From contig JAFNAR010000014.1 of the NCBI GenBank assembly GCA_017860255.1, positions 1 to 60,198 of the forward strand: 60,198 nt of DNA, given 5' to 3'. Positions within the stretch are counted from its first letter, which is position 1. Each line of letters begins with the position of its first letter. Origin of the DNA: Bacteroidota bacterium. Its GTDB lineage: Bacteria; Bacteroidota; Bacteroidia; Bacteroidales; P3. A program made the position numbers and the translations under genes. Below, one piece after another: positions 36,119 through 45,488 of this stretch. The notes below the pieces were generated by a model. The model did no database searches, had not been told where the DNA came from, and saw nothing but the letters and a program-made list of their open reading frames with translations.

Positions 36119-37810
36119 ATGTTACAATTTGAAGCACCTAAGGAAAACTCTAACTATATCAAAGTAATTGGTGTAGGTGGTGGAGGAACAAACGCAATCA
36201 ATCATATGTACAATAAGGGAATTGAGGGTGTAGATTTTATTGTTTGCAATACAGACCAGAAATCATTAGATTCAAGTCCTATTCAAAACAAGATTAAGAT
36301 AGGAAAAGATGGTTTGGGAGCAGGTAATTGCCCTGATAAGGCAAGAGCATCAGCAATGTTGGCTGAAGAAGAAATTAAACAAATGCTTAGCAATAATACG
36401 CAAATGCTTTTTATTGCTGCAGGTATGGGAGGAGGAACTGGAACAGGTGCAGCTCCAGTTATAGCAAAGTTTGCAAAAGAAATTGAGTTTAGAAACGAAG
36501 AAGGAGAAAAGAATAACGATGAAATATTGGTTGTAGCAATTGTAACACTGCCTTTATCCTTTGAAGGAAAGAGAAGAAAAGAGCAAGCAGAAGAAGGAAT
36601 AAAAAACTTAAAAGAGGTTGTTGATGCAATTATTATTGTAAATACCGATAAGATAAGAGAAAGAGGTAATATTCCTCTTCCTAAGATGTTCCCAATGGCC
36701 GATGATGTTTTGCTTACAGCAGCAAAGGGAATTGCAGAACTTATTACAAGCAATTCTTATGTTTCTGTTGACTTTAGAGATGTTCAAAGTGTTATGTCTC
36801 ATTCAGGAGTTGCAATTATGGGAACAGGAACAGCTTATGGCTCTGGAGAAGACAGAGCACTTGAAGCAATTAAACTTGCAGCTACTTCAGATTTGTTGAA
36901 CGATTGCGAAATTAAAGGCACCAAGAATATGCTTTTATATATCACAACATCTCCAGAAGATCAGTATGCAATAACAATGGACGAATACTCAATAATTGCA
37001 GACTATCTGCATTCACAAACAGGAAACGAACCAGACATTATTTGGGGATTAAAGTATGATGAATCATATCAAGACAGAATAGATATTACATTAGTTGCAA
37101 CAGGATTTGAAGAAAAAGAAATATACAACCCTTATCAAAGAGATGTTATTCAAGCAAAGAAAACTGTTCTTTCAACTCAACCTATTGAAACAAATGCTCT
37201 TATTGTAGAAAACATAGCTAAAGTTGAGCAAGTAAAAGCCCCTGAAGTTTTTATTGAAGCTCCATATATTGTAACTAAAGAAGAACCAAAGAAAGAAGTT
37301 GCCCAACAAGCTCAAACTAACACACGTTATACTTTAGATGTTTTCCCAGAAACTGTTGTTGAACAAGTGGAAGTTAAAACCCAAGAAGTAATAGAATATA
37401 AAGCTAATGTTGAAGTTGCTTCTTTGGGAATTGAACTAAAGAAACAAGTAGACGTAGATGTTGAAGTAGCACCTTTGAATGAAGAATTTTCTCAAGAAAA
37501 CTCAGCAAGTTTAGAACAAGGATTTGATATTAGAAAGATGCATAAAGAAACTCAATCTACAAATCCTCATTATAGCGATAATCATTCAAAGTTAATGGAG
37601 GAACGTCAAAGGAGAATGGAGCTATTTTCTCAAATGATGAAGGATAAAAATGGTTTGGAAGAAGTCCTAAAAACACCAGCTTATCAAGCTTATGATGTGG
37701 ATGTTAACTTTAAGAACTATTCTTCTGTAAGAGAAAGTTCAAGCATTAATATTAACGATCAAGGCTTTTTTACCAACGATAACCCTTACATTCACTCCAA
37801 TCCAGACTAA
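36119..37810 (+). CDS. ftsZ: Cell-division GTPase FtsZ
   Basis: Tubulin homologue that forms the division ring. The N-terminal GTPase domain has VIGVGGGGTNAINHM, the tubulin signature GGGTGTGAAP and NTDKIRER. The T7/synergy region reads NDCEIKGTKNMLLYI. From about 335 a long low-complexity linker extends to about 490, followed by a conserved tail (LMEERQRRMELFSQM, then NPYIHSNPD at the end) of the kind seen in other Bacteroidetes FtsZ. At 563 residues it is long because of that linker. It is the last gene of the cluster, with a terminator 33 bp downstream. Confidence 0.97.
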   Translation: MLQFEAPKENSNYIKVIGVGGGGTNAINHMYNKGIEGVDFIVCNTDQKSLDSSPIQNKIKIGKDGLGAGNCPDKARASAMLAEEEIKQMLSNNTQMLFIAAGMGGGTGTGAAPVIAKFAKEIEFRNEEGEKNNDEILVVAIVTLPLSFEGKRRKEQAEEGIKNLKEVVDAIIIVNTDKIRERGNIPLPKMFPMADDVLLTAAKGIAELITSNSYVSVDFRDVQSVMSHSGVAIMGTGTAYGSGEDRALEAIKLAATSDLLNDCEIKGTKNMLLYITTSPEDQYAITMDEYSIIADYLHSQTGNEPDIIWGLKYDESYQDRIDITLVATGFEEKEIYNPYQRDVIQAKKTVLSTQPIETNALIVENIAKVEQVKAPEVFIEAPYIVTKEEPKKEVAQQAQTNTRYTLDVFPETVVEQVEVKTQEVIEYKANVEVASLGIELKKQVDVDVEVAPLNEEFSQENSASLEQGFDIRKMHKETQSTNPHYSDNHSKLMEERQRRMELFSQMMKDKNGLEEVLKTPAYQAYDVDVNFKNYSSVRESSSININDQGFFTNDNPYIHSNPD

Positions 37811-37843
37811 AGAAATATTTTTGAATATTGTTACATAAATTAT

Positions 37844-37880
37844 GACGCTGTTATTTTAACTAAATATCAGCGTCTTTTTT
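37844..37880 (+). terminator. Rho-independent terminator after ftsZ
   Basis: The stem GACGCTG / CAGCGTC (37844-37850 and 37868-37874), with a 17-nt AT-rich loop, is followed by TTTTTT. It ends the dcw cluster. Confidence 0.75.
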
Positions 37881-37993
37881 ATATATACAATTCATTTTTC
37901 TCGAACTATATAAATAAAATTCAAATAAAACTAAAGAAAAAATTTGATTTTGATTGATAGAAGTTTATCAAACCCTTATTATAATTTAATTAT

Positions 37994-38147
37994 ATAAGGA
38001 TTATTTTTTGCAAGGTGGCAGGATGTATGTTGCATCCTGCCACCTTGCATACTAAATCCTGCCATGATGCACTCAACATCCTGCCACCTTGCAAAATTTA
38101 TTCCTTATTTAAAAAGATTTATTCTTTATATAAAGGATTTTTTCTTT
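37994..38147. repeat. Phased word array with dyad symmetry downstream of ftsZ
   Basis: The core word CATCCTGCCACCTTGC occurs at 38033-38048 and 38077-38092, as a variant at 38055-38070, and as its exact reverse complement at 38010-38025. Starts are 23, 22 and 22 bp apart. The first two can form a 16-bp hairpin with a 7-nt loop. Outside, AAGGATTA (about 37997) on the left mirrors TTTATTCCTT (38097) on the right. Further ATTTATTC-type words begin at 38096, 38117 and about 38137. It lies after the ftsZ terminator and is non-coding. The rest of the gap to 38283 is AT-rich with nothing recognised. Confidence 0.8.
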
Positions 38148-38283
38148 GTTCTGCTAAAAATTTAATAAGATTATTAATTGAAAAGTTTTAGAAATTAAGG
38201 CTTATATATCATAATATTAGTTTTGCTATACTTACATTATTCTTAAAAATGCTTACTTTATTCAATCTTTAAGATATTTTATG

Positions 38284-38291
38284 TAATTTTG
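38284..38291 (+). promoter_or_regulatory. Putative M16 protease promoter, -7 element
   Basis: TAATTTTG matches TAnnTTTG, 34 bp before the ATG at 38326. Confidence 0.6.
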
Positions 38292-38325
38292 GGCCTTATT
38301 TAGAAATTTTTAATACACAATAGTA

Positions 38326-41286
38326 ATGAAAAAGATACAGTTTGTTTTAGCGATAGTTGTTATACTCCTATCTCAAATTAGCTTTGCTCAAGTTAGAATT
38401 GATTCTGACTCTCCTGCAATAAGTGTTGCAGCTCCATCAACGGAATATAAGATTGAAAAGGTTGCAAATGACCCAATGCATACATTTATTTATACCTTAG
38501 AAAATGGTTTGAAAGTATATATGTCTGTAAATAAAGAAGAGCCAAGAGTTCAAACTTATATTGCAGTTAGAGTTGGTAGTAAGAACGATCCTAAAGAAAA
38601 CACTGGTCTTGCTCACTATTTTGAACATTTAATGTTTAAGGGAACTCAAAAGTTTGGAACTACCGATTGGAAAAAAGAACAAACTTATATAAAACAAATT
38701 GAAGAACTTTACGAAGTATATATTAAAACAACTGATAAAGAAAAAAGGAACGAAATATATAAAGAAATAGATAAGCTATCATTTGAAGCTTCAAAGTTAG
38801 CAATTCCTAATGAGTATGATAAGTTAATGAAACTTATTGGCTCAAGAGGAACAAATGCTGCAACTTCAAATGACTTTACTTTCTATGTAGAAAACATTCC
38901 TTCCAATCAAATTGAAAATTGGGCAAAGATTCAATCAGACCGTTTCCAAAATCCAGTTCTTCGTCTTTTCCATACAGAACTTGAAACAGTTTATGAAGAA
39001 AAAAACATGTCTTTAACTAATGATAGACGTAAGGCTAATGATGCAATGATGGCAGCTCTTTATCCTAATCATCCTTATGGTCAACAAACCACATTAGGAA
39101 CTGCTGAACACTTACGTAATCCATCAATGGTTGCTATCAACAATTACTTTAATAAATATTATGTTCCAAACAACTATTGTATTGTACTAAGTGGAGATTT
39201 TAATCCAGAAGAAGCAATTAAGGTTATTGATAAATACTTTGGTAAAATTTCTCCAAAGAAAATTGAACCTTTTAAGTTTGAATATGAAAAGCCAATCACA
39301 GAAGTAAAGAGAGTTGATATTGTTGGTTTAGAAGCTGAAAATATAATTATTGCTTATAGAATTAATGCTGGTTCAACATCAAAAGAAGTAATGCTTGCAA
39401 ATCTTTTAGATAGAGTTCTTAATAATGGAAGTACAGGAATTATGGATGTTAATGTAATGCAAAAGCAATTGGCTCAAAATGCCTATTCTTCTGTTTATGA
39501 TTTAAACGACTATGCTGCATTTACAATTAGAGCAACTCCAAAAACAGGTCAAAGTTTAGAAGACCTTGAACGTTTGATGATAGAACAAATTGATCAATTG
39601 GTTGCAGGAAAATGGGATGAAAGCATATTGAAAGCAGCCATCAATCAACAAAGACTTAGCGAAATGAAAGAATTGGAAAGCAATAGTTCAAGAGCTATGA
39701 AGATGGTTTATTCTTATCTTTCAGGAGAAAGTTGGGAAAAGACTGTTAGAATGACAGAAGAAATGAAGAAGGTTACTAAAGAAGAACTTCTTGACTTTGC
39801 AAGAAAAACTTTTCAAGATAATAATTATATAGTAATAAGAAAACTTCAAGGAGCAAATGCAGAAGTTGAAAAAGTGGAAAAACCAGCAATTACTCCTATT
39901 CATGTTAATAGAGATGCAAAGAGTGATTTCTTTAAAGAAATTGAAGAAGTAGAAGTTAAGCCTATTGAACCTAAGTTTTTGAATTATGATAAAGATCTTT
40001 CAAAGGCTAACTTAAAGAATGGTGCTAATGTTTTATATGTTCAAAATAAGGAAAACGGAAGATTTTCTCTAACCTATCGTTATGATTTAGGGAAACTATC
40101 TAACAAAAGACTTGGACTATTATGGAACTATCAAATGTATCTTCATCCAAAAACATCAACACTAACAAAATTTGAAGAAGAACTTTATAATATTGCTTGT
40201 CAAATAACCATCACTCCAGCTCCAGATTATATTGAAGCAAGAGTTGATGGCTTGTCTGAAAACTTTTCTAAGGCACTTTCTTTGTTTGAAGACTTGCTTT
40301 CTAATCCAAATATTGAGCAATCAACAGTGGATAATATGATTAAGGATATTCAAAAGAGTAGAAATGATGCAAAAAAGAATCAACAAAGTTGTTTCTCTGC
40401 ATTAGCAGATTATGCTGTTTATGGAAAAGATGGAGCTTTCTATGATTTTATTCCAGAAAGTGAACTTTTGAAAATTACTCCACAAATGCTTATTCAAGAC
40501 ATTAAAGAAGCTACAAAATACTCTCATCAAATATTATATTATGGAGATTTAGAATTGAACAATTTAGTAAATGCTTTAAATAAAGAGCATATCTCTTCTC
40601 CTTCAAAACTTAAAGCAAAGCCAAATGTTAATCTAAAGGAAAAACTTCCAACAAAAGAAAATAAGGTTTATTTTGTTAACTATGATGCTAAGCAATCATA
40701 TTGTCGTCAGTTCAACACTTCAGTAGTTTTTGATGATAATCTTACTCCAATCATTTCACTTTATAACCAATATTTTGGAGGAAGTATGAATTCAATTGTA
40801 TTTCAAGAAATGAGAGAAAAACGTTCATTGGCTTATCAAGCACAGTCTCGTTTTGTTGTTCCAGGCAGAAAGGGAATGACTTATCAAAATATGTCACATA
40901 TAGCAACTCAAAACGATAAGGTTATTGATGCCTTTACTGCTTTCAATGAACTATTTGATCAAATGCCTGTTTCACAAACAAATTTTGATTTATCAAAAGA
41001 AGGTTTGATCTCTTCAATTAGAACAAGCAGAACAACTAAAGAAGGAATTATCAATTCTTATATTAACGATATGCAAAAGGGAAGAAAACAAGATGGTTCA
41101 ATAGATATTTATAATAAAGTGCCATCTTTAACAATAAATGATGTTGTAGATTTTAATAATAAGTTTATCAAAAATAAGCCAAAGACATATATTGTATTAG
41201 GAAACAAAGATCAAGTTGATTTGAAAAAATTAGAAAAATTTGGTAAGGTACAAATCTTAACTTTGGAAGAAATTTTTGGATACTAA
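38326..41286 (+). CDS. M16-family zinc metalloprotease, exported
   Basis: A pitrilysin/insulinase-type protease of 986 residues with a signal peptide (MKKIQFVLAIVVILLSQISFA). The inverted zinc motif H97-Y-F-E100-H101 is intact. A downstream Glu in LETVYEEKN (about 220-226) supplies the third ligand. The second half (from about 550) is the inactive M16 partner domain, with an intact REKRSLAYQAQSR near 830. Such two-half proteases degrade peptides in the periplasm or at the surface. It is followed 20 bp later by a hydrolase and then a methyltransferase in one unit. Confidence 0.92.
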   Translation: MKKIQFVLAIVVILLSQISFAQVRIDSDSPAISVAAPSTEYKIEKVANDPMHTFIYTLENGLKVYMSVNKEEPRVQTYIAVRVGSKNDPKENTGLAHYFEHLMFKGTQKFGTTDWKKEQTYIKQIEELYEVYIKTTDKEKRNEIYKEIDKLSFEASKLAIPNEYDKLMKLIGSRGTNAATSNDFTFYVENIPSNQIENWAKIQSDRFQNPVLRLFHTELETVYEEKNMSLTNDRRKANDAMMAALYPNHPYGQQTTLGTAEHLRNPSMVAINNYFNKYYVPNNYCIVLSGDFNPEEAIKVIDKYFGKISPKKIEPFKFEYEKPITEVKRVDIVGLEAENIIIAYRINAGSTSKEVMLANLLDRVLNNGSTGIMDVNVMQKQLAQNAYSSVYDLNDYAAFTIRATPKTGQSLEDLERLMIEQIDQLVAGKWDESILKAAINQQRLSEMKELESNSSRAMKMVYSYLSGESWEKTVRMTEEMKKVTKEELLDFARKTFQDNNYIVIRKLQGANAEVEKVEKPAITPIHVNRDAKSDFFKEIEEVEVKPIEPKFLNYDKDLSKANLKNGANVLYVQNKENGRFSLTYRYDLGKLSNKRLGLLWNYQMYLHPKTSTLTKFEEELYNIACQITITPAPDYIEARVDGLSENFSKALSLFEDLLSNPNIEQSTVDNMIKDIQKSRNDAKKNQQSCFSALADYAVYGKDGAFYDFIPESELLKITPQMLIQDIKEATKYSHQILYYGDLELNNLVNALNKEHISSPSKLKAKPNVNLKEKLPTKENKVYFVNYDAKQSYCRQFNTSVVFDDNLTPIISLYNQYFGGSMNSIVFQEMREKRSLAYQAQSRFVVPGRKGMTYQNMSHIATQNDKVIDAFTAFNELFDQMPVSQTNFDLSKEGLISSIRTSRTTKEGIINSYINDMQKGRKQDGSIDIYNKVPSLTINDVVDFNNKFIKNKPKTYIVLGNKDQVDLKKLEKFGKVQILTLEEIFGY

Positions 41287-41306
41287 TTTAAAAAGCTTTT
41301 ATTACT

Positions 41307-42734
41307 ATGAATAAGAAAAAGAATTTCTTAACAATACTACTTAGCCTAATTTTAATTTGTCTGTTTTCTTTCAATCTTTTCTCTCAGGAAACAACAACTT
41401 GGTATGGAGAACTTAATGTGTCTTCAACAACATTGCCAATAACACTAAAGATAGAGGAAAAGTCTGATACTACAATTATTTTAATGGGTTCGCCCTCTCA
41501 AACAAATGAGATGTTTTCAGTAACAAAACAACGCTTTACTCAAGACTCTATTTTGTTTTCAATGAAGAACCTAAATGTAGTTTTTAAGGGCAGATTCAAT
41601 AATACAAAAGATACAATATTTGCTTCTTTCAAACAAGGTTTGCTTCTTGAAAAGTTAGTCATGGTTAAAACAAAGGAGCTTTTTGAGACAAAACGACCTC
41701 AAGAGCCTCAGCCACCTTATCCTTACATTGAGCAGGAATTAAGTTTTAAGGTTAAAGGAGTTAACTATGATTTCAAAGGAACTCTTACTTTGCCTTCAAT
41801 ACAAGGAACATATCCATGTGTTATTCTTGTAACTGGTTCTGGTCTCCAGAATAGAGATGAAGAATTAATGAATCACAAGCCTTTTAAAGTAATTGCTGAT
41901 TATCTAACACGCAATAATATTGCTGTTTTTCGTTACGATGACAGAGGATGGAATGGAGATATAACAGACTCAACAATAACCAATGCAACCACTCTTGATT
42001 ATGCAGTTGATGCACAAGCTGCTTTTGATATGATTAAAACTCATCCTAACATAAATCCAAATCAAATAGGTATGTTAGGACATAGCGAAGGTGGAGTGAT
42101 AACATCAATAGCTGCTTCTGAAAATCCAAACATAAGTTTTGTAATTCTTTTGGCTTCAACAGGACAAAAGGGAATAGATGTTCTCTTGCAACAAAACGAA
42201 GTAATTCTCAAAAATATTAAAATGCCTAAGCATGCAGTGAATATGCAGCTGTCTGCTTTAAAGCAAATGTATAAATATATTGAGAAGGACTATACAAATG
42301 ATGAGATTGAGAAAAGAATGAATGTCTGGTTTGAGAAAGAATTATCTAAACTTAATGCTGAGCAAAGAAAAGAATCTCCTTTTGCAATTACAATGGAAAG
42401 AACAAAATTTATTAATCAAATATCTTCCAATTGGATGAGAAGTTTTCTTAAGTTAAATCCATACGATTATCTAACTAAAGTAAAACAACCAACTTTTGCT
42501 CTAAATGGAACTAATGATGTTCAAGTATTGTATCAGTACAACTTGCCACAAATTGAAAAAGCACTAAAAAAAGCAAAGAATAAAAATTATAAAACATATA
42601 AAGCTATTGGATACAATCATCTTTTCCAACAATGCACAACAGGAATGATTGATGAATATAGCAAAATAGAACAAACAATTTCACCAATTATTTTAGAACA
42701 GATAAAAGACTTTATCAAAAGCGCTACAAAATAA
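41307..42734 (+). CDS. Exported alpha/beta hydrolase
   Basis: A 475-residue protein with a signal peptide (to about residue 27) and an N-terminal beta-rich domain (about 28-130; TTTWYGELNVSSTTLPITLK) often seen before secreted serine hydrolases. The alpha/beta-hydrolase fold follows: VTGSGLQNRDEE (oxyanion region), RYDDRG, the nucleophile elbow GHSEGG, and a late Asp (LNGTNDVQVL) and His (GYNHLFQ) completing a plausible Ser-Asp-His triad. Likely an esterase or peptidase; the substrate is unknown. It lies between the M16 protease and a methyltransferase. Confidence 0.85.
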   Translation: MNKKKNFLTILLSLILICLFSFNLFSQETTTWYGELNVSSTTLPITLKIEEKSDTTIILMGSPSQTNEMFSVTKQRFTQDSILFSMKNLNVVFKGRFNNTKDTIFASFKQGLLLEKLVMVKTKELFETKRPQEPQPPYPYIEQELSFKVKGVNYDFKGTLTLPSIQGTYPCVILVTGSGLQNRDEELMNHKPFKVIADYLTRNNIAVFRYDDRGWNGDITDSTITNATTLDYAVDAQAAFDMIKTHPNINPNQIGMLGHSEGGVITSIAASENPNISFVILLASTGQKGIDVLLQQNEVILKNIKMPKHAVNMQLSALKQMYKYIEKDYTNDEIEKRMNVWFEKELSKLNAEQRKESPFAITMERTKFINQISSNWMRSFLKLNPYDYLTKVKQPTFALNGTNDVQVLYQYNLPQIEKALKKAKNKNYKTYKAIGYNHLFQQCTTGMIDEYSKIEQTISPIILEQIKDFIKSATK

Positions 42735-42758
42735 TTTTTACAAATAACTATTACTAAC

Positions 42759-43604
42759 ATGAAATTACTACGTCGTATATTCTTTCCTCTATGGAAGATA
42801 AGAGCAATATTTTGGGTAAGAAAAAGAATAAAAGAAGAACAAGAGCCAATTAGAAAAGTTGCTTCAGCACTAAAAGATTCACTAAAAGGCAAATTGGATG
42901 TTGAAGAAAAACTTTGGGTTAAGAACATAGAGCAATTAAGACAAGAGTTAAAACAAAATGAACAAGAAATAATTGTTACTGATTTTGGAGCTGGTTCACC
43001 AAATGAAAATAGAACTCCACAAGAAATGTATACTGGAGTTGTAAACTCTACAAAAGTTTCTAATGTAGTTTTTGCAAGCAAGTCTCCTTTTTGGTCTTTA
43101 TTCCTTCATAAATTAATTAGAGAATTTCAACCAGAGAAAGGATTGGAGTTTGGAACAAGCTTAGGTTTGTCTGCATCATATCAAGCAAGTGCAATGACAA
43201 TTAACGGAAAAGGAAAGCTGATTACAATGGAAGGCTCTCTTTCACTTGTTGAGAAAGCAGTATCTAACTTCACTAAAATTGGACTAATAAACATTGAAAC
43301 AGTTCAAGGAAGATTTAGTGATAATTTAGAAAAAGTATTATCACAAAATAATCCTATTGACTATGTTTTCCTCGATGCACATCACGATAAAAATGCAACA
43401 ATAGAATATTTTGAAACCCTTTTGCCATATCTTTCTGACAATTGTATAATTGTTTTTGATGATATAAGATGGTCAAAAGGAATGAAGAAAGCATTTTCTC
43501 TTATAACACAAAATCCAAGAATAAAATTTGTTTTTGATTTAAAGGAAATGGGAGTTTGTATATTATCCCCAGAAAACAAAGAAAAGGTAGTCTATAAAGT
43601 CTAA
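42759..43604 (+). CDS. Class I SAM-dependent methyltransferase
   Basis: A 281-residue protein of the O-methyltransferase/Methyltransf_24 type. Motif I is LEFGTSLG (129-136) and motif IV is VFLDAHHD (203-210), followed by DNCIIVFDDIRWSKGMKKAF. A basic N-terminal helix (about 1-25, Arg/Lys/Trp/Phe) might associate with membrane or RNA. The substrate is not evident. It is 24 bp after the hydrolase gene, and the unit ends at a strong terminator. Confidence 0.82.
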   Translation: MKLLRRIFFPLWKIRAIFWVRKRIKEEQEPIRKVASALKDSLKGKLDVEEKLWVKNIEQLRQELKQNEQEIIVTDFGAGSPNENRTPQEMYTGVVNSTKVSNVVFASKSPFWSLFLHKLIREFQPEKGLEFGTSLGLSASYQASAMTINGKGKLITMEGSLSLVEKAVSNFTKIGLINIETVQGRFSDNLEKVLSQNNPIDYVFLDAHHDKNATIEYFETLLPYLSDNCIIVFDDIRWSKGMKKAFSLITQNPRIKFVFDLKEMGVCILSPENKEKVVYKV

Positions 43605-43631
43605 TAAGAAATCTTCTTTATAAATAGAATT

Positions 43632-43673
43632 AAACAAGTCATTTTGCCTTTAAAATGACTTGTTTTGTTTTTT
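43632..43673 (+). terminator. Strong rho-independent terminator
   Basis: A perfect 14-bp stem (AAACAAGTCATTTT / AAAATGACTTGTTT, 43632-43645 and 43652-43665) with a 6-nt loop is followed by TGTTTTTT. It lies 27 bp after the methyltransferase stop. Confidence 0.85.
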
Positions 43674-43807
43674 GAAGATTTTTACTCTGAGATTTTGATG
43701 TTGAAAACCAATCTTTAAATTATTAATTGTACATTTATTTGAAAGTGAAAACGGCAATTAATGGGGATTTCATTCGGATATTATTTGTGTAAATCAATTT
43801 ATAATTA

Positions 43808-43815
43808 TAACTTTG
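43808..43815 (+). promoter_or_regulatory. Putative iorA-iorB promoter, -7 element
   Basis: TAACTTTG matches TAnnTTTG, 40 bp before the iorA ATG. Confidence 0.6.
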
Positions 43816-43855
43816 CACACAATAAGCACAAAAAATTAATTTAAAGATATATTTC

Positions 43856-45466
43856 ATGGAAAAATTACTTCTATTAGGAGATGAAGCTATTGCTCAAGCT
43901 GCTATTGATGCAGGTCTATCAGGCATTTTTGGCTATCCGGGCACTCCTTCAACAGAAATTATAGAATACATACAGGCTTCAAAGGAAGCTAAAGGAAAAA
44001 ACATACGCAGTAGTTGGGCTACTAACGAAAAAACTGCAATGGAAGCTGCTCTTGGAATGAGTTATGCTGGTAAAAGAGCAATGTTTACTTGTAAACACGT
44101 AGGAATGAATGTTGCTGCAGATCCTTTTATGAACTCTGCAATCACAGGTGTTAATGGTGGTGTAGTTTATATTTCTGCTGATGACCCATCAATGCACTCT
44201 TCTCAAGATGAACAAGATTCACGTTTCTATGCTTCTTGGGCAAAGATTCCAATTTTTGAACCTTCAAATCAACAAGAAGCTTACGATATGATTCATGAAG
44301 CTTTTGAGCTTTCTGAAAAATTCCGTTTACCTGTTATGCTTAGAATAACAACTCGTTTATCTCACTCTCGTGCAGGGGTTGTAATAAGAAAAGAAAAAAG
44401 AGAACAAAATCAAATAGCAATTCCTGAAAATCCAAAACAATTTATCTTGCTTCCAGTTAATGCTCGTCGTCAATACAAAGAGCTTTTAGCTAAACAAGAT
44501 GGTTTGGAACAAGCATCAAAAAACTCTCCTTTCAACAAATATATTGATGGAGAAAACAAGAGTTTAGGAATTATAGCTTGTGGTTTATCTTACAACTATT
44601 TGATGGAAAACTTTACTCAAACAAAATGTTCTTATCCAGTTCTAAAAATTACTCAATATCCAATTCCAACTGAAATGGTTAATAAAATATACCAAGAATG
44701 TGATTCTATTTTAGTTTTGGAAGAAGGTCAACCTTTATTTGAAGAGAAATTGAAAGGCTTTTTAAATAATGGAAAGAAAATAATGGGACGTTTGGACGGA
44801 ACTTTAACAGTTGATGGAGAACTTAACCCAGCAAAAGTTGGAAAAGCATTAGGATTGGAAGTATCAGAAGGACTTGAAGTTCCTTCATTGGTTGCACCAC
44901 GTCCTCCAAAACTTTGTGAAGGATGTCCTCACGCTGACACTTACAGAGCTTTAAATGAAGCAATGGCAGAATATACAAAAGGAAGAGTTTTTGCAGATAT
45001 AGGATGCTACACATTAGGAGCACTTCCTCCATATAATGCAATCAACACAACAGTTGATATGGGAGCATCAATAACAATGGCAAAAGGAGCTTCTGAAGCA
45101 GGTTTCCAACCAGCAGTAGCAGTTATTGGAGATAGTACTTTTACTCACTCAGGAATGACTGGACTTTTGGATTGTGTTGTAGATAATGTTCCAATTACTA
45201 TTATCATCTTAGACAACTCAATTACAGCAATGACAGGTTCACAAAAATCAAACGCAACAGGACGTATTGAATCAATTTGCGAAGGAATTGGAGTAGCAAA
45301 AGAACATATAAGAGTAATTACACCTTTGAAGAAGTTCCACGAAGAAAACGTTAATGTTTTGAAAGAGGAAATAGCTTATCAAGGAGTTTCTGTAGTAATC
45401 CCAAGAAGAGAATGCTTGGTTTGGTTAAACAAGAAACGTAAAGAAGAGAAACAAAAACAAAAGTAG
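43856..45466 (+). CDS. iorA: Indolepyruvate:ferredoxin oxidoreductase, alpha subunit
   Basis: A thiamine-diphosphate enzyme subunit that oxidatively decarboxylates aryl pyruvates (from Trp, Phe and Tyr) to aryl-acyl-CoA, reducing ferredoxin. The N-terminal pyrimidine-type domain has GIFGYPGTPSTEIIEY and NEKTAMEAALG. The TPP-binding part has CEGCPHADTYRAL, GCYTLGALPPYN and GDSTFTHSGMTGL. At 536 residues it stops at RRECLVWLNKKRK, without the C-terminal two-[4Fe-4S] ferredoxin domain of archaeal IorA. I believe this short form is common in Bacteroidetes. It is paired with iorB 22 bp downstream. Confidence 0.92.
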   Translation: MEKLLLLGDEAIAQAAIDAGLSGIFGYPGTPSTEIIEYIQASKEAKGKNIRSSWATNEKTAMEAALGMSYAGKRAMFTCKHVGMNVAADPFMNSAITGVNGGVVYISADDPSMHSSQDEQDSRFYASWAKIPIFEPSNQQEAYDMIHEAFELSEKFRLPVMLRITTRLSHSRAGVVIRKEKREQNQIAIPENPKQFILLPVNARRQYKELLAKQDGLEQASKNSPFNKYIDGENKSLGIIACGLSYNYLMENFTQTKCSYPVLKITQYPIPTEMVNKIYQECDSILVLEEGQPLFEEKLKGFLNNGKKIMGRLDGTLTVDGELNPAKVGKALGLEVSEGLEVPSLVAPRPPKLCEGCPHADTYRALNEAMAEYTKGRVFADIGCYTLGALPPYNAINTTVDMGASITMAKGASEAGFQPAVAVIGDSTFTHSGMTGLLDCVVDNVPITIIILDNSITAMTGSQKSNATGRIESICEGIGVAKEHIRVITPLKKFHEENVNVLKEEIAYQGVSVVIPRRECLVWLNKKRKEEKQKQK

Positions 45467-45488
45467 TAATTTTAAAGAATAGAATAAT

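Noticed and set aside
36283-36753. 156-codon minus-strand frame inside ftsZ
   Set aside because: It lies wholly antisense to the conserved GTPase domain and is rich in Ser/Ile from reverse-complemented codons, a shadow of ftsZ.
38010-38048. Simple terminator hairpin after ftsZ
   Set aside because: The 16-bp hairpin has no T run after it and ftsZ already has a terminator at 37844-37880. The same word recurs at 22-bp steps, which a terminator would not explain.
42617-43081. 154-codon minus-strand frame across the hydrolase-methyltransferase junction
   Set aside because: It overlaps both plus-strand genes with good family motifs and has no motif of its own.
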